NCBI GenBank assembly: GCA_019671005.1
Contig: CM033725.1
Span: 33,812,678-33,876,677 of the forward strand
Source of the DNA: Hibiscus mutabilis
Taxonomy: Eukaryota > Streptophyta > Magnoliopsida > Malvales > Malvaceae
Reading direction: 5' to 3'
DNA: 64,000 bases
The notes under the pieces were generated by a model. The model made no database searches, had not been told where the DNA came from, and was given only the letters and a program-made list of their open reading frames with translations. Shown piece by piece: positions 22,916 to 32,214 of this stretch (within the stretch, counting starts at the first letter, position 1; each line of letters opens with the position of its first letter). The position numbers and the translations under genes were made by a program.

Positions 22916-23444
22916 TCAGTTTGATGTGGCAGGTCTTATCTGCGAGAATTTGAGATGAAACGGCGCGATTTTATCGCTGGAGATTAACACAGAACTCGCG
23001 TTCTGTGTAGCGCGAGTTCTGGGATAATAATTTAACCATTGGAAGGAAAATAATCCGACCGTTCGAAAATTAATGATCGCGTTAAATTTACACATAACTC
23101 ATATTCTGTGCAACGTGAGTTTCCTTTAATACTCGCTCTAGAACCGATGCGAGTTGCATTATAAAGAGGACCCTACCCCACCCTTTTATTCCCACACAAA
23201 AGTTATCACTCTCAATTTATCTCTATCAATTTCTCTCTTTATAATTTCTCGGTCAATAAATTATGGCGGGGCTGATACGGTTGGATCATAAACACGTTTT
23301 CGATTTTTGGCAAAGAAATGTAAGTTATATTTATTTAATTTATTTAAATTTTGTATTTTTATTTTCTTATTGTGTTATATTTTATAAATAAATATTTGGG
23401 TAGTTTGAATTTAATTTGCGATTGTTTTAATTTTTTAGAATGAG

Positions 23445-23665
23445 ATGGAACATCGTTTGGAAGTTTATATCACTCGGATGATGAGTGAACCCCACCCGCC
23501 TTTACAAGAATATATTGAGAAGGCTGGATTTATGCACGTACCCAAAATCGTTGGAGGTGCAAAATTGGATGTTGGTTTGATCAACGCTCTTGTAGAGAAG
23601 TGGAGGCCAAAGACACACACATCCCACCTTCTGTGCACGTGCTTTGTGATGCCATCCTTCCACTC
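23445..23665 (+). pseudogene. PMD N-terminal fragment inside the MULE
   Basis: The frame from 23445 reads YIEKAGFMHVPKIVGGAKLD, then LINALVEKWRPKTHTSHL. This is the opening PMD pattern (YIxxAGFxxVxxI...LIxALVERWRPETHTFHL). The similarity stops at about 23625 and transposase-like sequence begins within a few codons. The PMD is therefore truncated and fused or juxtaposed to the transposase. It belongs to the same family as the gene at 8.2-11.7 kb. Confidence 0.65.
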
Positions 23666-25230
23666 GTGAAAGCAAATCCACGTGTAAGTGTGCCGGTATG
23701 TATAGTTGCCATTAAATCCCAATACACTTAGGTAAATATGACAAAGCATGGTTTGCAAGATATCGCGCCATCCAACAACTGTATGGGCAGTGGGAGGAAT
23801 TGTACAACGAGTTGCGCATATGGCTGAAGATGATGCAAAAATACAACCTTAGAATGGTTGTGCAACTGGAAACTAAACCGTCATACTATAATGATCATAT
23901 TGTACCTAGGGAGTGCGATTTTTTTCTGGCTTTTTTGGACATTTCTGTAATGCGTTAAGGCTTTTCGCCACTGCAAGCCGATGCTCCAGATCGACGACAC
24001 ATTCTTGTATGGTAGATACACCCAGATCTTACTACTGGTAGTTGCACAAGATAAGAATAGAAAATGGATTTCAGTTGCTTTCGCAATCGTTGAAAAGGAA
24101 GATATCATTTCTTGGACGTTTTTCCTCACCAACCTGCGCAAACATGTCCTACGCCGAGTTCTACGAGAAATAGAAGATGGGATATGTATTATTTCAAATA
24201 GAGGCGCAGGGATATAGGGAGCAATCGAGCATATAGGCACGTCTTGGAAACCCCCATATATACATCACCGGTACTGTTTACGACACATTGTTGCAAATTA
24301 CTACCAGAGATATAAGAATGATGATAAAGGTATAATGGTTCTTCGCATGGGTACGCATTCTGCTTTGTACAATTTTAATTATCATTACTTTTATTAATAT
24401 TTCTCATTAACTATTCCTTCTTTTTATTGAATAGGAAACACACACCGAGTAGATCAGGTTTAGGAGCTGCTTGAAGAGTTGAGCGTAAGAAATTCAGATA
24501 GATATGACTATCTTCTTGATATCCCGAGGGAGAAATGCCTGTGATGTTTTGATGGGGGGTCATCGATATGGTCACATGACAACGAACTGGGCTGAGGCGA
24601 TCAATTCATCTCTAAAGGGAACGCGTCATTTACCTATCACGTTCATTGTCAAGGCGACATATTACCAATTGGCTACCCTTTTTGCAACCCTCAGAAAACA
24701 AACAATGGATTGGATGGCAGGTGGCCACAAGTTTCATCCAAATCTCCAGAAAAAATATCAAAATTAGAGCGTGTACGCAAACACGATGGGTACGATATGC
24801 TTCTCTCGTCGCCAACATCATTTTCAGGTATGTGAATATTCACGAATGCTTGAAGGAATAATGCAAAGCAATTACTTCATTGATTTACGCTAAAGAACGT
24901 GCGATTGCGAAGTCCTCCAGACATTTAAGTACCCATGTACGTACACCTTCGCTGCATGTGTATCCGTTCATTTTGATGTCGTAATACCTTGAAAAGGTAT
25001 TCAAGGTATACCGATACGAGTTTCCTCTAATCGAAAATGAACGTGATATAATTGACGATGAACCAAAGATACGCCTAGATCTTTCCCTACGACGCAAGAA
25101 TAAATGTTGTTCACGTTCAACTAGGATTGACTGTACCGAGGATATGGTTCTTCGAGAATGTACCGAACAACCTAGATGATGCACTAAATGTAGGAACACT
25201 AGACACGACAGGAGAAAATGTCCTCTCAGA
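23610..25230 (+). pseudogene. MULE transposase, decayed
   Basis: Recognisable in order, across several frames: an N-terminal segment LVKANPRVSVPVCIVAIKSQ (about 23660-23725); QWEELYNELRIWLKMMQKYN (about 23790-23850); the MULE domain with MLQIDDTFLYGRY, VAQDKNRKWISVAFAIVEKE and ISWTFFLTNLR (23981-24150); GICIISNRGAGI (about 24181-24216); HMTTNWAEAINSSLKGTRHL (about 24570-24630). A SWIM-like zinc finger follows (CDCEVLQTFKYPCTYTFAAC, 24900-24960, with the expected His replaced by Tyr). A CX2CX4HX4C knuckle is at 25180-25221. The second catalytic Asp is Asn here (ISNRG instead of ISDRH). Stops and frameshifts make it non-functional. Confidence 0.75.
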
Positions 25231-25333
25231 ACCAGCCCTCAAATCGACTAGTTTTAATTATGAGTCTAATGTTTTATTTCTAAATATCATAAACGATATT
25301 CCAAGCTTCATTTTTTTCGTATCATTTTTATTC

Positions 25334-25890
25334 CGATTTCTACACTGTCTAGGATGCCTTATACGCGACAATTTTTGCACCACTGTAAACATATGTTTCA
25401 GTACTATGACGTCAAAGTTAAACAACAACAAAAAATATCCCCCAACATACCACAAAATCCACTTAACATGCCTATCAACCCATCTTTGATTGTTCTTCAT
25501 GGAACAAAAATTATGGCTAGCTAGCATTTTAACGTGATTTCTACACCCTTTAGGATGCTTTATACACGTCGATCTTTACATCATTGTAAACATATATTTC
25601 AGTACTACGATGTGAAAGTTAAACACCAAGGAAAAATACCCCCAACATACCACAAAATCTATTTAAACATGCTTAAGGACTCATGTTTGCTTCTTCATGC
25701 CAAAAAACATGGCTAGATAGTGTTTTTAACGCTATTTTTACACCCTTTAGGATGTCTTATACGCGCCGATCTTTACACCATTTTCAACAGATGTTCCAGT
25801 ACTACGACGTGAAACCTCAAAAATATAAAAAATTACCCCCTAACACCCCGTAAATTCCCGTAAAACATGCATACTAAAGCTTATTTTAAC
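25334..25890 (+). repeat. Three tandem copies of an about 200-bp unit in the MULE
   Basis: Units start near 25334, 25536 and 25732. Each carries the series TACAC-C--TAGGATG-CTTATACRCG, then TTTACAxCATTGTAAACA, CAGTACTAYGAYGTSAAA and CCCCAACATACCACAAAAT. In each unit a short frame reads YTRRSLHHCKHIFQYYDVKV or a variant. The unit may be a duplicated exon with flanking intron. Confidence 0.7.
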
Positions 25891-25964
25891 AACAGGAACA
25901 CATAAAACTCATGTTGTACCAAATGCGAGTTCCATGTATAATGTATGTGATAAATTTGCGCCTG

Positions 25965-26200
25965 GAACTCGCGTCCTGCTAGGCGCGAGTTTTTTTATTA
26001 AATATAAAATGAGGCCAGGGTATCGGGCGTGCCACATCATATTCAACTCACGTCTGGCAGAGCGTGACTTTAGTACTCACGCCTCTCTGAATATGAGTCG
26101 CCTTTACGTGGACCGAATGAGGGGTATTTTTTCAAATGATATCTTGAGGGGGTAATTTTCCATTTTTTTTTCCAAAAAGGAATATTCAAACAAAAACGTC
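25965..26200. repeat. Right terminal inverted repeat of MULE
   Basis: Inverted partner of 22685-22915. It ends CAAACAAAAACGTC immediately before the target duplication ATCATTTTCT. Confidence 0.8.
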
Positions 26201-26210
26201 ATCATTTTCT

Positions 26211-26690
26211 AAGGAATTTAATTGGTGAGAAATAATTCTCATGCTTGGTATATTAAACATGTTAACTTTCATGGGAATATAACTTTCCTATGACAATACT
26301 CTCCCTCAAATATGGGAATGTGATTTATTTGAACTACAAGTGGATAATTAACATTTTCATGTATGTGGAAAATTAAAAAATATCTTTGAGGCATAAACAA
26401 CCTCTTTATTTTTCATTATTTTTAATATATTTTAATTATAAAATAATCAAAATTATTATTATTTAATTTATTTTAAATACTGTCAATTAAATGTTAAGCT
26501 ATATCCTATTTAAATACATATTAAATGTTAAATATTTATTTTAAATTTAATCGTATATTAATGTTGAAATTAATTATTTTTATTTAAAATTAATTAATAT
26601 TAGTTAATAATAAACTGTTTTTTATTAATAATAAATGTAAAAAATATCATTAAAAAAAGATTTTTATGACAAATCATAATTCTAATCCAA
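26211..26690. other. AT-rich spacer
   Basis: Very AT-rich DNA with no gene or clear element; many TTAATATTAAT-like runs. Confidence 0.4.
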
Positions 26691-26694
26691 ATCT

Positions 26695-26995
26695 CCCGCA
26701 CGCACGCATACGCACACACGCACATGCACGCACGCCTGCCTACACGCACATGCACGCACGCGTACGCGCACACGTACACCCACACGCACACACATGCGTG
26801 CACGCGCGCATACACCCCCCACTCACACACTAGAAGTTATAATGTTAGTTTTTGGTAATCACATTTCATCGGAGAACACACACTAGAAGTTATAATATTA
26901 GTTTTTGGTAATCACATTTCATTGGAATGTTAACATGGGAAAGTACCAAAACATGCACATGCACATGCACACGCACACGTGCGCGCTCACACACA
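26695..26995. repeat. Alternating CA/CG-rich microsatellite and 54-bp duplication
   Basis: 26695-26825 is a long alternating purine-pyrimidine tract of CACGCA/CGCACG-type units. 26824-26865 (ACACACTAGAAGTTATAATG and onward) is repeated with few changes at 26876-26920. A second short CACATGCACACGC tract is at 26954-26995. The tract lies next to the 3' end of the minus-strand LINE. Confidence 0.7.
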
Positions 26996-27009
26996 TCAGA
27001 ATTATAGTT

Positions 27010-29995
27010 TCCACATTGCCTTGACGAAGATCACACACATCAGAATCCACAATATGTCGTCGCTTCCGTTCAACATTGGTTAATAACCGATCATGAATGG
27101 CAAGAAAAAGGACCCTGATACGCTGAGAAAGCTTTATACTCTATAACATCTTCCAATCAAAGCTACGATCATTCGACACTTCAATATCAACAGCGGTATA
27201 AGCCGACTTAGAGGAGAAATTGTGGTCCTGCTCCCAACGCCAACCAGGGAGGTCCTGTCCAAGCTCGACACAAGGACGCTTAACCGCAACAATTCTGTCA
27301 AGCACGACCTGAGGAAGCAGGGTAGAGAAGTGAGGTCAATCCCATTCCCCACTACTATCGACCATACCACATATAGTAATTAGAGTCTGAGGCTCAGGTG
27401 CAGTACACGAGAAGACCAATCTACTTTCTGAGTTTTCCCAATGATCATACCAGAAATCTGTACTATCACTATCCTGAACATGCCTACATATGCTCTCCTT
27501 CAGCTCTTCCCATATATCACATAAACCTTTCCACAGCCTCGATGAGTTAGCTCTACGCAACGACAAAGGCATTTGCTCAGGCCAACCATACTTCCATTTG
27601 AGCACTTGAACCCATAAACTATTCCTGTTCACAACAAGTTGATATCCGATCTTCATCATAAATGCCTTATTTTACTGATAGAGATTCTTGAATCCTAAGC
27701 CCCCGTTCTCTTAAGGTTTTCCAGTAGTTTCCTATTTTACCAAAGCCAAGCCCGATCCACCATTACTAAAACCCCACACAAATTTCCGGATAAGTTTTTC
27801 CATCTCCTTACACACCCCTTTCAGGATCAGAGTCGACTGCATCACATATGCTAGAAGGGCTTGTAGCACAGACTTTGCCAAAGTAATTCGACCGGCTAAA
27901 GACAGAGTCCGAGTCGCCCATCTGGACAAACGTGCTGAAATCCTATCGAGCAAGTAAGCAAAAGTGGCCTTCGTCACTCTTCTGTGAAGTAAAAGAACTC
28001 CAAGGTATTTCCCAAGTCTGCGACCTTCTCAAAACCAAACAACTGAGCCAAAGTATTACCAAGCCTCGGTTGGCAATTCTTAGAAAAAAAATTCGAGTCT
28101 TAGAAACACTCACCTGGTGACCTAAAGCACCATATAAATCCTCTATGACTGCTCGAATAACCGAAAGTTGGTCCATACTTGCCTCCGCGAATAAAATTAA
28201 GTCATCAGCGAAAAATAAGTGTGACAGCCCTGGACCATTGCACCCAAGTTTATTCTTCTTCCAAGCTCACATCTCCACTTTCTCCTTAATAACTTGTGAC
28301 AACCTCTCCATGCACAAAACAAAGAGGTACGGGGACATAAGATCCCATTGGCGAATCCCTCTGATAGGCTTAAAACCCTCGGTGACCTCTCTTTTCCAAA
28401 GAATTTGGGTCTAAACCGATCAAACACACGTCATGATGAGACCAATAAACCTATCAGGTAAACCAAAGGCATACAGAGTCTCTTCGAGATAGTCCCATTC
28501 GAGGTGATCATAAGCCTTCTCTAAATCCACTGTGATAGCCATCCACGCCTTTCGACCACTTGTAATAGCCATGGAATGCATAACTTCCTGGACGATAATA
28601 ATGATATCAGTAATTTGTCTCCCTGGAATAAAGCTTGCCTATGTACCATCAACCCATTTCCCTAAGAACGACTTTAAACGGTTCATAAGGATTTTGGTTA
28701 CGATTTTATAGAGAATCGTGCAAAGACTGATTGGCCGCAACTAACTGACCATCTCAGGATTTTCCACCTTTGGAATTAGGACAATGAGTGTCTGATTAAC
28801 CTATTCCTCCAACTGACTGGTCTCAAATAACTTCCAAACAAAATGAAAGACACAGTCTCCCACCGTCTCCTAATTCTGTTGATAGAACACGACATGAATA
28901 CCATCTACCCAGGAGCCTTTAAAGGAGCCATGCTGAAAACAAAATCACGAACTTCATCTAACGTGACATTAGCTAAAAAGAGGACGAAGCTTATTTTCAC
29001 TATATTGATGGAAATTGCACTCAAGGTCCGCAATAGAACTTTGTCGCGGCTCACTAGCAAACAATCGCCAGAAATAGGCCACCACATGTGCTTTGAGGAC
29101 GTGAGAATCATTACCCTAAGAATCGTCTGGTAGTTTAAGACGCCGGATCAAATTACGCTTACATCGTATCATTGTAGCCGCATGAAAATAAGCAGTATTG
29201 TGATCTCCTTTTTCAATCCAATTCGAGTGCGCCTTTCGATGTCATAAGCTTTCCTCTTAAGCAAGCACACAATCTAGCTCCTTCTTCAAACCTACTTCCA
29301 AGTCAATAAGATAAGGAATATTTGCACGCTTCAAAGCTTTTTCAATCCCTCTAATGTAAGCAATGAGTAGAGTCTTACGGCGACCAATGTGCCCAAAAAA
29401 CATCATGATTCCATACCCTGCTCTTGTGTTGGAAGTCCACAATATTATCATGAAAAGAACGATTCCCCTACCAAGCATCCTTAAGAAGATTTGGAAAATC
29501 AGGATGGTCACTCCAAGCCGCAAGATAACGAAATGGTCGGACCTGTGTAGTAGAATCTAAGTTGCCTGTATCTAGTAACATCGGGCGATGATCGGATCCC
29601 AATTTCGGTAAGTAGACAACCTCAAAAATAGGAAACACATTATACCACACCGAGCTACAAAGACATCGATCTAATCTTTATGACAAAATGCCACGCCTCC
29701 AAGTGAATTTAGGACCAGAGTACCCCATATCAATCAAACCCGGTTCAAGCAAGAAATCACAAAAGCGCTGACATATACAAATCCTTTGGGAAGAGCCCCC
29801 TTGATTTTCTGAGGGGCTTCCAATAACATTAAGATTGCCATCAACAACCCACGGCCAACCCATATCAGGTTCCAGACTCTTGAGCTGCTCCCAAAGATGT
29901 CTCATTATATTCACATACGGACTAGCATAAGTAAAAGTCACAAAAAAACTCTTCTAACCAATAGCGGGTGAACAAATACCATGAAAAAAATGATG
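27010..29995 (-). pseudogene. LINE (L1-type) ORF2, 3' half: RT and C-terminal region
   Basis: Minus-strand frames in element order: FTYASPYVNIMRHLWEQLKS and PWVVDGNLNVIGSP (endonuclease, 29680-29940); VVYLPKLGSDHRPMLLD (29560-29620, the SDHRP motif ending the endonuclease); RT pieces through 29110-27940, including the decayed region around 28200-28430; DRISARLSRWATRTLSLAGR followed by ITLAKSVLQALLAYVMQ (27800-27960, the RT-distal region); and LWVQVLKWKYGWPEQ (27590-27620). All are scattered over frames with many stops. The endonuclease is interrupted at 29995 by a gypsy LTR; its 5' half is at 54595-56790. Confidence 0.8.
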
Positions 29996-32214
29996 TGTAG
30001 CGCCCTGTTTGGACCTAGGAGTTTATAGGTTGATTAGACGGTCTGATAGATATTTGAGTCAGATTCGAGATAAAAACTAGAATAAATATTTTTGTGTGAG
30101 AAAATATATGGGAATAGTACCTAAAATCATTATTTAATATACATATATTTTGGTAAAGTTAATTTCGAAAAGTGGAATTTGAACATTTTGGCTAGTGACC
30201 AAAATGTAAAGAGTGAAAAACTATTTTGAAAAAGGGTCAAATCTTAGAATCTTTAAGGAGCTAATTTACCAAATTTTTTAATCTAATTTTTCTCTCAATT
30301 TATATTATTTTAAATGATTTTTAATTAGTGAATTAAAGGAAATTTAATTAAGGAAAGATAGTTATTTTCCTAAATCCACTTTTGACGTAACTTTTTTCTC
30401 TAAAACTTTTCTCTCAATTTTTTTTTCAGCCAAACACTCTTTTTTTCATCAAAGATTTCAGGTAATGTTCTTGATTTCTTAAATTCTTGATTTATAATAG
30501 ACTCTTCAATCTTGTTTTCCAAAATCTCATTGTTTTTCTTTGTCTTTCAAGAGTAAAACATCCAATTGAGAGGAAATTCACTCATTAGAGGTGAGGTTCG
30601 TTCTTCTTCTCTAATGAATGGTTTTTTACTGAAATTCCCAAGTATTTGATCATCGTTTAATATTTTCTAATGAGTTTTAATGATTTAATTATGAGAAATT
30701 AATTAAATCAAGGTTTATTTGACGAGATTAAGTGATTTTCGTTTTGGATCTATTTTTTCGAGTTCTTGATTGGATTAGAATATGATTTTGGTGTTTATGA
30801 TGTTAATAAGTTAGTTTTAACATTAAAATCCCGAAACTAAGTGAATCTCTAATTTTCTAGGTTGTTAGTTATGAGTTTTTGATGAGTTATGGATGTTTTA
30901 TGAACGCTGGAAGAATAAGGATGATGTTAGGTTATTTTTTGATGTGATTTGGTGGTAATTGATGGAATAAACCTTTAGGTTTTGGCTGGGTTAAGTTTGG
31001 AAGGTGTTTGATGTTGATTTCGGTTGTTGTTGAGGGGTTTTGGTTAGAGTTGTTGTGGATTAATATTGCCGAGTCTTTGAATACATTTAGATGCATTGAA
31101 TCCTCTATTTTTGTATGGTTAAATCAGGAGTATTCGGTGAGTGAGAACGTAGAATTCAGCTTTGAAATGGTTTAAAGATTATTTTGGGAGATTAAATTAA
31201 GCTTGAAACGCTGATTTAAACTCGGAAGTAAGTATGATGAGATTTCTCCATCGATTGTGTTTTGGAAAATTGGTTTTATGTAATTGCTTTTGAATTACAT
31301 GGTATCTATTGGTTAAGCATGTTTTAAGTATGCTTTATACTGATTTTGATCACATATTGATAATGGATGGATTAGGAAAATGATCCATTTAAGTATGAGG
31401 AATACATGTAAATGCATTGGAAATGATTTTGAATGTTGCATATAAAAAATAGTGAGGTACATGGTTAATAATGAATTATATTGGCAAGTGATGTGGTTTA
31501 AAATGTTATCAGATATAACTGGCCAGCCATAGGATTGATAGTGCACTATAATAAGTCACCTCGGGTGTTGAAAAGTTTATGTGTACCGAATACTCCACCG
31601 CGAGTACCCTAACGGTCGAGGGGTTATATGGTACCAAAAACTCCCGTTAATGGATTATACATCTAACCGATGATTGGGTTGTGATCGTACCTTAATTTCG
31701 GTTGAGATAGTATGAAGTGTTGAGAGGACACTTGTTGAATCCCTATATCTGATGTAATATTTTGTAAAGTGGAACTTGGTTTGTGACCACTTCAAAGCCA
31801 ACATGATTGATAATGTATCATGTTGATAGATTATGTTGAATAATGATGGTTTATACATGTTTACTCTTTAAGCCTTGCATATAGGTTGTTAGGCATAAGA
31901 AAGCTTAAATTGAGGGATTGCAAATGGGATTTTGTTGTTAATCTATGATACATGTCGCATATGGTTTAATATGCATGTTTTGGTTCCTAATATTGGTGAA
32001 TGTAATTGTATGATTTTGAATGATCGATTTGAGCTGAAATTTTGCAAGCAAGTGTGTAATCTGATTAATTGAGGATTGGTAACCCAAATTTTAACTAAGT
32101 CATTGTAATTTTCCAATTTTATGTTTTAGTCCCTAAAGTGCACATCTGTGTAAATGGTTGCTTTTCTGTTGTCTATTCCTTCGAGATGTCACCCGCTGCT
32201 AGCATGTTCACCTT
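29996..32214 (+). repeat. 5' LTR of Tekay-like gypsy element
   Basis: Starts TGTAGCGCCCTGTTTGGACC. It is homologous over its length to 35008-36472 joined to 53832-54594 (start TGTAATGCTCCGG). Similarity ends at GCATGTTCACCTT (32214 and 54594). The two copies show many substitutions and an about 75-bp deletion in this copy near 31130, so the pair is old. Confidence 0.75.

Larger units (their letters stand above)
22685..26200 (+). mobile_element. Mutator-like element carrying PMD and transposase fragments
   Basis: The element is flanked by the exact 10-bp direct repeat ATCATTTTCT (22675-22684 and 26201-26210). Terminal inverted repeats of about 225 bp are recognisable by TTTTTGTTTGAATAT near the ends and by CCCTCAAGATATCATTTGAA (22733-22752) facing its complement at about 26133-26152. 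Inside lie a PMD fragment, a MULE transposase with decayed catalytic and zinc-binding motifs, and three tandem repeats. It is a complete but inactive 3.5-kb MULE. The exact target duplication argues for insertion that is not extremely old. Confidence 0.85.

Noticed and set aside
25008..25018. GTATACCGATACGAG in the MULE as part of the decamer cluster
   Set aside because: A single occurrence within a coding-like segment; probably chance.
26600..26830. Cys/Val/Ala-rich open frame on the minus strand
   Set aside because: It is only the translation of the alternating CA/CG microsatellite.
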